From the NCBI GenBank assembly GCA_910587655.1, contig CAJUND010000007.1:62001-126000 (forward strand): a stretch of 64,000 nt of DNA. Reading direction: 5' to 3'. This DNA comes from an uncultured Agathobacter sp. GTDB taxonomy: Bacteria > Bacillota > Clostridia > Lachnospirales > Lachnospiraceae. The notes below the pieces were generated by a model. That model searched no databases. It was not told where the DNA came from and was given only the letters and a program-made list of their open reading frames with translations. Positions 8,330 through 16,494 of this stretch are shown here, piece after piece. The position numbers were made by a program, and so were the translations under genes. Each line of letters opens with the position of its first letter. Positions within the stretch are counted from its first letter, which is position 1.

Positions 8330-8512
8330 TTATTCTTTTATTTTATCAATATCTATAAGATTGATACCAAAAGAATTTAAAATAACTTTCAGCTCTGTAT
8401 AACGGTCTTTCATAAGCTGATAACCCGGGGAATCTTTTTCCGTTGCCAGCATATATGTCTGGAGCCTGGAAAATTCCTCAATATTTCTCTGGATCATCTC
8501 TTTTTCTGTCAT
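8330..8512 (-). CDS. Conserved-looking 60-residue protein of unknown function
   Basis: The ATG is preceded by GGGTGAG. The product is a charged two-helix protein starting MTEKEMIQRNIEEF and ending with a GINLIDIDKIKE tail. Similar small proteins are, to my recollection, common in Lachnospiraceae, but no function is known to me. It is isolated, with 140 bases to trkH upstream on the same strand and the terminator of the plus-strand operon on the other side. Confidence 0.6.
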   Translation of the reverse strand: MTEKEMIQRNIEEFSRLQTYMLATEKDSPGYQLMKDRYTELKVILNSFGINLIDIDKIKE

Positions 8513-8653
8513 ATACTCACCCGCTTTCTATAATTATGGCTTGTATTCTTACAATATAAGTATATCATGACAAAGGTGTGAAGTCTATTACAAACTGTTC
8601 ACTGCTGAAAACACTTCCAAATATAACACCATCATAATGTCCACGGAATCCTT

Positions 8654-10108
8654 TTACCTGTGACGCCATGTACTTCGGGAAACCAGAAGCAGCATCGGGA
8701 AAATTTCCAGCCTTCCCGCAAGCATGTCAATAATAAGCACTACTTTGGAAAACCCGGAAAAAATGGAAAAGTTGCAGGTCGGTCCCACTGACTCAAATCC
8801 CGGCCCGATATTATTAAAGCAGGCTAACACCGCCGATAAATTGGTGGTAAGCGAAAACCCGTCAACCGAAACCAGCAGAAAACTTAAAATTACGATAACG
8901 CCGTAGGCAACCAGATAGGTATTCGTGGTTTCCAGGACTTTCTCACTGATCATCCGTCCGTTTAAACGCACCACTTCCACACGCTTGGGATTTAGTACCC
9001 TCCTTGTGTTCCGCTTCATGCTCTTAAACAGAAGCAGGGCGCGCCCGCATTTCAAACCGCCTCCGGTACTGCCCGCGCAGGCTCCCAGAATCATCAGCAC
9101 AAACAGAATCCCCTTGGAAAAGCTGGGCCAGAGGTCAAAATCCGTGGTTGCAAATCCTGTCGTCGTAATAATACTCGCCACCTGAAAAAATGCATGACGG
9201 ATGGTTTCTGACAGCGTATCATAACATCCCCTGATGTTCAGTACAATCAGCGTAACACTCGCAAGTACCACCCCGATATACAGCCTGATTTCCTCATCCT
9301 TAAGAACAGCAGCAACCTGCCTGATTAAAAGCATATAGTAACAGCTGAAATTAATTCCAAACAGCAGCATGAACACTGTGCAGACATTCTGCAGATAAGG
9401 ACTGTAGCCTGCAATACTGTCATTTTTGACGCCGAATCCTCCTGTTCCCGCCGTACCTAATGCCGTACATACGGATTCAAAAAACGGCATGTCCCCAAGC
9501 ATTAAAAACATAAAGTTTAATACGGTCAGCAGAATATAAATCATGTAAAGGATTCTTGCCGTGGTACGCATCTTTGGTACCAGTTTGCCGACATCGGGAC
9601 CCGGACTTTCTGCGCGCAGCAGATGCATGGTAAAACCTCCGCCCTGCTCTTTGGAAGAGGACAGCGCAAGTACAAATACCAGAACCCCCATACCGCCCAG
9701 CCAGTGGCTGAAGCTCCGCCAGTACAGCATACCGTCTGACATCGCCTCCACATCTTTCAGAATCGTTGCCCCTGTCGTGGTAAAACCGGATACAATTTCA
9801 AACAGCGCATCCAGGTAATTCGGAATCTCACCGGACAAAAAGAACGGCAGGCATCCGAGAATACTCATTGCCATCCAGCAGATTCCCACGCAGACCATGC
9901 CTTCGCGCGCATAAAACCGCTTTTCCGCCTTTCTGCAGATTATGTACAGTGCCAGGGCAACCGCAACAGTAATCCCGATGGATGCCGCAAACGCAGCCCC
10001 CGCCTTTTTCGTCTGCTCTGCAATACAGATAAAGAGCGCCGGAAGCATTAAGCCTGCTTCCAGAAAAAGAATCTGGGAAAGAAATTTTCCCATCATTTTA
10101 TAATTCAT
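8654..10108 (-). CDS. trkH: Trk-type potassium channel subunit
   Basis: The 484-residue membrane protein has the four-fold pore repeats of TrkH/KtrB: SGFTTTGAT near residue 108, GTAGTGGFG near 217, TTTGFAT near 315 and NNIGPGFESVG near 440. The GACAGSTGGG motif seen in TrkH is also present. It forms the K+ path in the membrane and is gated by the cytoplasmic TrkA ring. The start ATG lies inside the end of trkA (11-base overlap), with GAGAGGCGG as ribosome site, so the two are translationally coupled. Length is normal for TrkH. Confidence 0.93.
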   Translation of the reverse strand: MNYKMMGKFLSQILFLEAGLMLPALFICIAEQTKKAGAAFAASIGITVAVALALYIICRKAEKRFYAREGMVCVGICWMAMSILGCLPFFLSGEIPNYLDALFEIVSGFTTTGATILKDVEAMSDGMLYWRSFSHWLGGMGVLVFVLALSSSKEQGGGFTMHLLRAESPGPDVGKLVPKMRTTARILYMIYILLTVLNFMFLMLGDMPFFESVCTALGTAGTGGFGVKNDSIAGYSPYLQNVCTVFMLLFGINFSCYYMLLIRQVAAVLKDEEIRLYIGVVLASVTLIVLNIRGCYDTLSETIRHAFFQVASIITTTGFATTDFDLWPSFSKGILFVLMILGACAGSTGGGLKCGRALLLFKSMKRNTRRVLNPKRVEVVRLNGRMISEKVLETTNTYLVAYGVIVILSFLLVSVDGFSLTTNLSAVLACFNNIGPGFESVGPTCNFSIFSGFSKVVLIIDMLAGRLEIFPMLLLVSRSTWRHR

Positions 10109-11486
10109 AGCCGCCTCTCACAAACAGTTCATTGAGCGTCTGCAGCGTCATTCCGCCTTTTACCACTACAATGACTGAATCCCCTTTCGTAAACACAGAA
10201 TTACCACTTGGAATCTCCGTTCTGGAGCCATGCGTGATACAGACAATCAGCGCACCGTGCCTGGTATGGATATTACGCAGCGGAACTCCCTGGTTTGCAG
10301 TTTCCGCATCCACAATAAACTCAAGCGCTTCCGCCTGTCCCTCTGCAATTCCGTGAATGGTAACCGCCGCACCCGTACTGTTTTTCATGGCGCGCACATA
10401 GCGCAGGATATTGCTGCAGACAAGCTCCTTCGGGCAGATGATGCTGCCAAGTCCCAGTCCGTCATAAATACTGCTGATTTCCTTGTGCCCGACCTTTGTA
10501 ATGACCTGCTGCACGCCGCATTTCTGAGCATACAGTGAAATAACCATATTCATTTCATCAATTCCGGTCATTGTCACAAGAGCGTCGCAGGAATTAATGC
10601 CCTCACTCTCCAGCAGGTACTGGCTGCTTGCATCCCCGTGAATCACATATACGCCCGGCAGCTTTTCCGCCAGCTCCATGCACCGCTTCTCATTCTGCTC
10701 AATCAGCTGGACAACCACACCGGTTTTCACCAGACGTTCTGCAAGATAATAGCCAATCCGCCCGCCGCCGCAGATAATGACACGTCCCGCCTTGTGGGTT
10801 ATGATGCCAAGACTTTTCAGCATGATTGTCAGGTTTTCAAAAGTCGCAGTCACATAAATACGGTCGCCCTTTCGCAGGATAAAATTACCGTCGGGTATTT
10901 CCACAACACCATCGCGGCTTACGAAACAGACCAGTACCTTGCATTTGACAATGCTGTCCAGATCCATCAGCTTTACATCGCAGAGCCTGCTTGTCTCATC
11001 CAGCCGAAGCTCCACGATTTCCACCCGGCTTTTTGCAAACGTATCCCTCTGCAGAAATCCCGGATAACGGATCAGCCGCTCAATTTCCATGGCAGACTGT
11101 TTCTCCGGATTCACCATCATGGAAAGCTTGTAGACGTCCCTCATCGTAACAATCTGTTCATAATACTCAGGATTACGGATTCTTGCAATCGTATGCAGGT
11201 TCGCATTCAGTCCCTGCGCCGTCATACAGCACAGGAGGTTAATCTCATCCTCACTGGTTGCCGCAATTAAAAGCTCCGCTTTTCTGATATCCGCCTGTTC
11301 CAGCACGCGCATGGACGCACAGTTTCCCTGTACGCCCATAACATCATACCGCTCGATACTCGAATCCAGCACCTGCTGGTTGGAATCTATCAGGGTCAGG
11401 TCATGTCCTTCCAGCGCCAGCCTCTGTGTCAGCGTCAGTCCGACTTTCCCGTCCCCGGCTATGATAATCTTCACTTTTTGTACCAT
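10098..11486 (-). CDS. trkA: TrkA potassium uptake regulatory subunit
   Basis: The 462-residue cytoplasmic protein holds two RCK modules. The first has IIIAGDGKVG (residues 7-16) and the second VIICGGGRIGYYL near residue 236, both Rossmann NAD(H)/ATP-binding loops; each is followed by a TrkA-C domain. It binds nucleotide and gates TrkH. The start is unusual: the ATG directly follows the right arm of a hairpin and has no adjacent ribosome site, while AAAGGA lies before the left arm. GTG at 11474 would give the more usual VKIIIAG start. A promoter lies upstream at 11583-11611. Confidence 0.93.
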   Translation of the reverse strand: MVQKVKIIIAGDGKVGLTLTQRLALEGHDLTLIDSNQQVLDSSIERYDVMGVQGNCASMRVLEQADIRKAELLIAATSEDEINLLCCMTAQGLNANLHTIARIRNPEYYEQIVTMRDVYKLSMMVNPEKQSAMEIERLIRYPGFLQRDTFAKSRVEIVELRLDETSRLCDVKLMDLDSIVKCKVLVCFVSRDGVVEIPDGNFILRKGDRIYVTATFENLTIMLKSLGIITHKAGRVIICGGGRIGYYLAERLVKTGVVVQLIEQNEKRCMELAEKLPGVYVIHGDASSQYLLESEGINSCDALVTMTGIDEMNMVISLYAQKCGVQQVITKVGHKEISSIYDGLGLGSIICPKELVCSNILRYVRAMKNSTGAAVTIHGIAEGQAEALEFIVDAETANQGVPLRNIHTRHGALIVCITHGSRTEIPSGNSVFTKGDSVIVVVKGGMTLQTLNELFVRGGYEL

Positions 11487-11519
11487 GCCGCAGGAATGAT
11501 AATCTGCGATACCTGCGGC
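11487..11519 (-). promoter_or_regulatory. Hairpin between ribosome site and start codon of trkA
   Basis: On the minus strand GCCGCAGG (11519-11512) pairs with CCTGCGGC (11494-11487), loop 17 bases. AGGA (11528-11525) lies just before it and the ATG (11486) just after. Folding would place the ribosome site about five bases from the start codon. Confidence 0.55.
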
Positions 11520-11582
11520 TTATTTCCTTTCTTTATCTTTGCTCTTCTTTTTGTAAAAGATATTGTATTTACGATTTTATCT

Positions 11583-11611
11583 ATTCTACCACATATCCGG
11601 AAAAATGTCAT
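11583..11611 (-). promoter_or_regulatory. Promoter of trkAH
   Basis: Minus-strand ATGACA, 17-base spacer, TAGAAT. It begins seven bases after the histidine kinase stop codon. Confidence 0.55.
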
Positions 11612-11617
11612 CAGGTT

Positions 11618-14107
11618 TTATAGATCGTCACTGGCTTTTTGACTTCCCCCTTCCGCTTCCCGAAAGCTTACAATCGCCTTAAACAGATCCCCGTCAATCT
11701 GTACCGCCATATTTCCATCCATTAACCCCGTCAGGCTCTGTGCAATGGAAAGCCCGAGTCCGCTGCCTTCGGTATTTCTTGAACTGTCGCCGCGCACAAA
11801 ACGCTCCATCAGCTCCTCACTGCTGATATTTAACTTCGACCTTGAAATATTGCGGAACGTCATAATGACCATTCCGTGGAACTGTTCCAGATTAATGTAC
11901 ACCCGCGTCCCCGGCATCGCATATTTGCAGATGTTGCTCATCAGGTTGTCAATTACCCGCCACAAGTGCCTGCCGTCCGCCATAATGTTTACCGGCGGTT
12001 TCGGACTTTCCACCACAAGCTCCAGCTGGTTTGCCTCCGCACGTTCCTTAAATTCGCCGATGACCTGTGTCAGCATCACCGTCGCATCGCACAGTTCCAT
12101 ATGAACCGGCAGATTTCCGGTTGACGCCTTGGACGCCTCCATCAGGTCCTCAATCAGTTTTTTCAGCCTCTGTGACTGGCGGTCCAGTACTTCCACATAT
12201 TCCTGCATAACCGGACTTTCGATTTCTTCTTTTTTGATTAAATCCACATAATTGATGATGGATGTCAGCGGCGTTTTAATATCATGGGAAACATTCGTAA
12301 TCAGCTCCGTTTTAAACCGTTCGCTTTTCATTTTTTCCTCCACCGCAACGGAAATCCCGTCGCTTACATGGTTGATATTTTCCGCAATCCGTTTAAATTC
12401 CCACAGCATATTTTTTGTCGGAATCTGCACACTGTAATTTCCTGCTGCAGTTCGCATCGCACCTTTGTCAATCTGGTCAGCCTGGTATAATATATGAATG
12501 AACACCAGGTATTCCACAATCTTATACAGGAAAAAGAATCCAAACACCGCCCCAAAATCCTCGGTTGCAAGCACCAGAAATTCAGCAAAGGATATTCCGG
12601 TTAAAACCAGTATTCCCTTAACAAATAACGGCACATTGCTGCGCATTTTATTTCCAGCCGCCTTAAGCGGACGCAGCAGGTAATACAAAACCGTATACCT
12701 CCAGAAATTTTTTGACCTGATTCTTACCGAAATACTCATACAGTAACCAATTCCGATGCCTGTCAGAACTGTAATCCCCGCCACACACAGCACCGGGGAT
12801 GTACTGATAAATTCCGTATATTCCGTTATTCCGGCAGAGAGACCAGCTGCAAGCAGCAGAAATGCCCCTCCCGCAGTCATGGTAAATATTCCAAACGGAA
12901 TTTTGTCAAAGACATTAGGCACTACACTGCCATCTTCCCCGCGTTTTCCCGCTGCCGCCATAAGATAACAGAAACAGATAACAAAAACAGCAAGCGCCGC
13001 CACTATAATACCTCCGTGAAAACGCATAATTCCTGAAACAAAGGCAGAGAATTTTTCCGCCTCCGCAAAATAATCCTTTACGCCATTGTTTAATGTCTTT
13101 CCCGGCAAAACCTCACCGCGGCTCAGATAAACGGAGTATACATTTTTATCCTCTGTGGGCTGGTAACAAAATGTCATATTATGCACATCAATATTACAGT
13201 CTGTATAGTCTTTTCCAAACACCATTACGGAATCCGCTGGAAATTCCCCGCTGTCCACAGTCCTGAAACCAAAATCATCCTCTGCAAAACGGATGGAATG
13301 CCCGGCATTTATCCATGCATCTATCACCGTTTCATCGGTAACCCTCTGATTATCATCCGCCTCCTCGCATACATAAAAATACGTTCCGTCTTTTTCGGTA
13401 AGCTGGTAATAATACTCCATATCATCCTGCTCGCCGACAGTCGTCAGATAAAATTCCGGCACCAGAAAATACTTTCCCCCTGCATAGCAGTAAAACAGAC
13501 CTTTGTCCCCTGCATACACAAACTCTTCAATTTCCGCCGCGGACACTACATTTCCCGTATAATAGCCTCTGGAAAAGCATATGCTTGAAAGCAGTCCGTA
13601 AAATGAATCCGTGTTGTAGTCTCTCCGGTAGTCACCAGCTTCCGGTGATACTGTAATCATACAGTTTTCACTGCCAACCTCCGGAGCATTGGAATAAAGC
13701 ACCTTTTCTTTCTGCCCTTTTTCCAGACTGGTAACTGTATAACGGATACTTCCGCCATCCAGTCCGTCCAGCCCTTCTTTTATCTCATTATTTTCGTGCA
13801 TTCCGGTATCCTGAACCAGAATCTGCCCGTATGCTTCCAGAATCACCGCTTCAATTTCCGTCTGTACATTATCAGCCCGAACGCTGCTTCCCCATGACAG
13901 TGCCATTCCCAGACCTCCGCACGCCATGCCAAAAACGCTAAGCACACAGAAGATAAACGCAGGTATTTTCAGCCACCGGCAGTGAACCGGATTTCTCCTT
14001 TTCCGTCTGTCCGTTCTTTTTTCCCTTTTCCCTTCTGTATTTTCCACAGCTTCTTTCGTTTCCATTTCTTCCGTCTTGTCTGTGTTGACAGTTTTTTCTT
14101 CTTTCAT
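11618..14107 (-). CDS. Membrane sensor histidine kinase
   Basis: This 829-residue protein has a charged N-terminal tail, one membrane segment at about 47-71, and a large outside domain of about 290 residues. A cluster of about five membrane segments follows at roughly 365-560, then a cytoplasmic kinase. The phospho-acceptor box is NVSHDIKTPLTSIINY, and the ATPase part shows NLMSNICKYA (N box) and GSGLGLSIAQ (G2 box). The large sensor part is not recognised, so the signal is unknown. It overlaps the response-regulator stop by ATGA, so the pair is co-translated. The multi-membrane segment is larger than in a standard OmpR-partner kinase. Confidence 0.9.
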   Translation of the reverse strand: MKEEKTVNTDKTEEMETKEAVENTEGKREKRTDRRKRRNPVHCRWLKIPAFIFCVLSVFGMACGGLGMALSWGSSVRADNVQTEIEAVILEAYGQILVQDTGMHENNEIKEGLDGLDGGSIRYTVTSLEKGQKEKVLYSNAPEVGSENCMITVSPEAGDYRRDYNTDSFYGLLSSICFSRGYYTGNVVSAAEIEEFVYAGDKGLFYCYAGGKYFLVPEFYLTTVGEQDDMEYYYQLTEKDGTYFYVCEEADDNQRVTDETVIDAWINAGHSIRFAEDDFGFRTVDSGEFPADSVMVFGKDYTDCNIDVHNMTFCYQPTEDKNVYSVYLSRGEVLPGKTLNNGVKDYFAEAEKFSAFVSGIMRFHGGIIVAALAVFVICFCYLMAAAGKRGEDGSVVPNVFDKIPFGIFTMTAGGAFLLLAAGLSAGITEYTEFISTSPVLCVAGITVLTGIGIGYCMSISVRIRSKNFWRYTVLYYLLRPLKAAGNKMRSNVPLFVKGILVLTGISFAEFLVLATEDFGAVFGFFFLYKIVEYLVFIHILYQADQIDKGAMRTAAGNYSVQIPTKNMLWEFKRIAENINHVSDGISVAVEEKMKSERFKTELITNVSHDIKTPLTSIINYVDLIKKEEIESPVMQEYVEVLDRQSQRLKKLIEDLMEASKASTGNLPVHMELCDATVMLTQVIGEFKERAEANQLELVVESPKPPVNIMADGRHLWRVIDNLMSNICKYAMPGTRVYINLEQFHGMVIMTFRNISRSKLNISSEELMERFVRGDSSRNTEGSGLGLSIAQSLTGLMDGNMAVQIDGDLFKAIVSFREAEGGSQKASDDL

Positions 14108-14796
14108 TCAATCTCCTCCAGTTTATATCCGCGTCCCCACACCACTTTTAAATAGCGCGGCTCCGCCGGATTATACTCTATTTTTTCCCTGAGATGCCTG
14201 ATATGCACGGCCACCGTATTTTCCACACCATAAGCGCTGTCATGCCAGACTGCCTCATAGATTTCATCCGGCGAAAACACCTCTCCTTTATGCTCCATCA
14301 GAAACTTTAAGATATCATACTCCGTGCGTGTCAGGTTTACCAGCTCGCCGTCCAGAAATACTTCCTTGGATTTGTCATCAATTTCTATTCCTCCCGACTT
14401 AAGCTTTTCCCTGACCTCCTGCCCGCTTCCAAGCTGCATGTACCGCCTGAGCTGGGATTTCACCCTTGCCTGCAGCTCGACCGGATTAAACGGCTTCGTC
14501 ACATAATCATCTGCGCCCACCGTCAGTCCAAGCACTTTGTCTGTATCCTCTCCCTTTGCGGTCAGAAGAATTACCGGAACATTTGACAGCTCACGGATTT
14601 TTACCATTGCCTCAATCCCGTCCATTTCCGGCATCATAATATCCATCAGAACCAGGTGCACCTGTTCCTTTTTCATCATTTCAACCGCTTCCATGCCGTT
14701 ATACGCTTTCAGTACATGGTATCCGTCGCTCTTTAAATAAATTTCCAGCGCGGAAACAATATCCTTTTCATCATCACAGATTAAAATGCTGTACAT
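14104..14796 (-). CDS. OmpR/PhoB-family response regulator
   Basis: The start at 14796 is chosen because GGGGAGAGTG precedes it and because it gives the usual receiver start MYSILICDDEKD. The product is 230 residues. The receiver domain (1-120) has acidic pocket DDE, phospho-Asp in VLMDIMMP and the Lys in VTKPF. The winged-helix DNA-binding domain (130-230) ends with the typical RGYKLE loop. It acts with the adjacent kinase. The target genes are unknown, and no dedicated target gene is adjacent. Confidence 0.95.
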   Translation of the reverse strand: MYSILICDDEKDIVSALEIYLKSDGYHVLKAYNGMEAVEMMKKEQVHLVLMDIMMPEMDGIEAMVKIRELSNVPVILLTAKGEDTDKVLGLTVGADDYVTKPFNPVELQARVKSQLRRYMQLGSGQEVREKLKSGGIEIDDKSKEVFLDGELVNLTRTEYDILKFLMEHKGEVFSPDEIYEAVWHDSAYGVENTVAVHIRHLREKIEYNPAEPRYLKVVWGRGYKLEEIE

Positions 14797-14878
14797 ATTC
14801 ACACTCTCCCCATAAAAATAATACTCCCGCATGGCGGGGATATTTTTGCAGCAGCCGTACGAAACTGTTACATAAGTT

Positions 14879-14907
14879 ATTATAACGTTTCCCATATTAA
14901 TTTCCAA
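14879..14907 (-). promoter_or_regulatory. Promoter of the two-component system
   Basis: Minus-strand TTGGAA, 17-base spacer, TATAAT. The leader downstream contains a CCCCGC/GCGGG inverted repeat before the ribosome site. Confidence 0.6.
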
Positions 14908-14973
14908 TCGGGTAACTGATTAAGATTTGATTAAAATATCATGCCGTATCTGCCGGAAATCTGCGGTTCTAAG

Positions 14974-15002
14974 TTGTCATAAACAGCTTATTATGATAAA
15001 AT
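14974..15002 (+). promoter_or_regulatory. Promoter of the first Uma2-family gene
   Basis: TTGTCA, 17-base spacer, TAAAAT, ending 36 bases before the ATG. It is divergent from the response-regulator promoter. Confidence 0.6.
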
Positions 15003-15038
15003 AATTAACATGAAATATGAGTGGAAAGGGGCAGACCA

Positions 15039-15590
15039 ATGGCATTACCGCAGGAAAAAATTTACACCATCGAAGATATCTACGCCCTGCCGGAAGGGCA
15101 GCGTGCAGAACTGATTAACGGACAGATTTACAATATGGCTCCTCCAAATACAAATCACCAGAGAATTTCCTTTGCACTCGCCAGAAAAATTTCTGATTAC
15201 ATTGACCAGAAGAAAGGTATCTGTGAAGTTTTCCCGGCGCCATTTGCCGTATTTCTGAATGCAGATGACATAACCTACGTGGAACCTGATATCTCTGTCA
15301 TATGCGACAAGGACAAACTGGATGACAAGGGCTGCAACGGTGCGCCTGACTGGATTATTGAAATTATTTCGCCAAGTACGGAACGCATGGACTACGGAAT
15401 AAAACTGTTCAAATACCGCTCTGCCGGTGTGCGGGAATACTGGATTGTAAATCCCAGAACGCGCATCGTAAATGTTTTTGATTTTGAATTTGAAAAAGAG
15501 TCCCTGCAGTACAGCTTTGATGACCATGTTCCTGCATGCATTTATAAAGATTTAAGCATCTGTATATCTGATTTAGTCAAAATCGAGTAG
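15039..15590 (+). CDS. Uma2-family (DUF820) putative nuclease-fold protein
   Basis: The ATG at 15039 is preferred over the upstream GTG because GGAAAGGGG lies just before it; the product is 183 residues. It shows the PD-(D/E)xK-like pattern of the Uma2 family: EPDISVICDK near residue 87 and PDWIIEIISP near 106, followed by K and Y-rich helices (FKYRSAGVREYW). Members are called restriction-endonuclease-like, but the biological role is unknown. A close paralogue is encoded at 31956-32489 on the other strand. It stands alone between two transcription units and ends in a highly structured RNA region. Confidence 0.85.
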   Translation: MALPQEKIYTIEDIYALPEGQRAELINGQIYNMAPPNTNHQRISFALARKISDYIDQKKGICEVFPAPFAVFLNADDITYVEPDISVICDKDKLDDKGCNGAPDWIIEIISPSTERMDYGIKLFKYRSAGVREYWIVNPRTRIVNVFDFEFEKESLQYSFDDHVPACIYKDLSICISDLVKIE

Positions 15591-15662
15591 AGAAGAGTCA
15601 TCTTCTCCCTACTCGCCGCGCGGGGTGCGTGCAGCAAAGCTGCTAATTTCCATACGCACCCC
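15585..15662 (+). other. Two strong inverted repeats after the Uma2 gene
   Basis: The first hairpin pairs GAGTAG-AGAAGA (15585-15596) with TCTTCT-(CC)-CTACTC (15601-15614) and covers the stop codon. The second pairs GGGGTGCGT (15622-15630) with ACGCACCCC (15654-15662), with an inner GCAGC-AAA-GCTGC hairpin. Neither has a T-run. Confidence 0.6.
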
Positions 15663-15672
15663 TGTGCATAAA

Positions 15673-15700
15673 AAAACGGATTCCTCACGGAATCCGTTTT
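15673..15700. terminator. Bidirectional intrinsic terminator
   Basis: AAAACGGATTCC, loop TCAC, GGAATCCGTTTT. It serves the plus-strand Uma2 gene and the convergent minus-strand gene ending at 15714. Confidence 0.9.
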
Positions 15701-15713
15701 CATGTGGTTTCAT

Positions 15714-16352
15714 TTATTCTTCTGTCTCTGCTGTCTTCTTGGAAGCATAATAATCTTCAAACTTCTTGTTTGCTGCATCCATGGTCTTCTGGCAGATATC
15801 CGGAAGCTCTTTTCCCCATGCCCCGGTTGCCTGCTTAAAGCCTTTCTGCATTGCTTCCTGCATCTTCTTCATCTTTTCCACATCATCCCCTGCAAGGGCG
15901 CTTGCAAAATCGAATAAACGCTCAGAAGTCTGCTTTATACCGTAGTATCCATCCTCTGCAATATCCTTCTGCGCCTGCAGTTTGGTCTGTGCATCCACAG
16001 TAAAGTCACCTTTTGCAAGGAAACTCCACATATCATTTGCATTTGCGTAGGAAGCAGCCTGCTGGCCCATCATCTTGCGTACAATGTCTGCCATCTGCTG
16101 CTGTCTTGCCTGCTGGTCGTTCTTCATCTGCTCAACAAGCGCTGCGCGGTCTTCGGAACTCATCTTGTTTACAGAATAAGTTGCCTTTGAGGAAGAGCTG
16201 TCAGTTTTATCATAAACTGCGGCAGTATCCTTACCGGTAGTTTCTTCTGCCTTGGAAGCAGCGTTCTCTGCCGGCTTTGCGGCAGCGGCTGCATCATAGG
16301 AAGCATATGTACCGGTCTGAGTTGTTAATCCGTTTGTTGTGTTTACACCCAT
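15714..16352 (-). CDS. Soluble helical protein of unknown function
   Basis: The ATG at 16352 follows AAGGAGGAT; the product is 212 residues. Residues 1-70 are low-complexity (Ala, Thr, Ser, Lys) and probably disordered. Residues 75-205 are helical, with MADIVRKMMGQQ, a WSFLAKGDFTVD turn and AEDGYYGIKQTSERLFDFASAL. There is no signal peptide or membrane segment. I recall similar proteins in Lachnospiraceae without known role. It is a single-gene unit with a strong ribosome site, so it may be well expressed. Confidence 0.75.
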   Translation of the reverse strand: MGVNTTNGLTTQTGTYASYDAAAAAKPAENAASKAEETTGKDTAAVYDKTDSSSSKATYSVNKMSSEDRAALVEQMKNDQQARQQQMADIVRKMMGQQAASYANANDMWSFLAKGDFTVDAQTKLQAQKDIAEDGYYGIKQTSERLFDFASALAGDDVEKMKKMQEAMQKGFKQATGAWGKELPDICQKTMDAANKKFEDYYASKKTAETEE

Positions 16353-16494
16353 CTTATCATCCTCCTTGAAATAAATTCGCTTTGAATCCAAATCCGTTTA
16401 AATTCAAATACAGGGCAATACTCCTATTACTACTATATATTGTATCGGCAGTTTTTTCAAGAACTTTACAGGATTTCCAGACTTTTGGATAATT

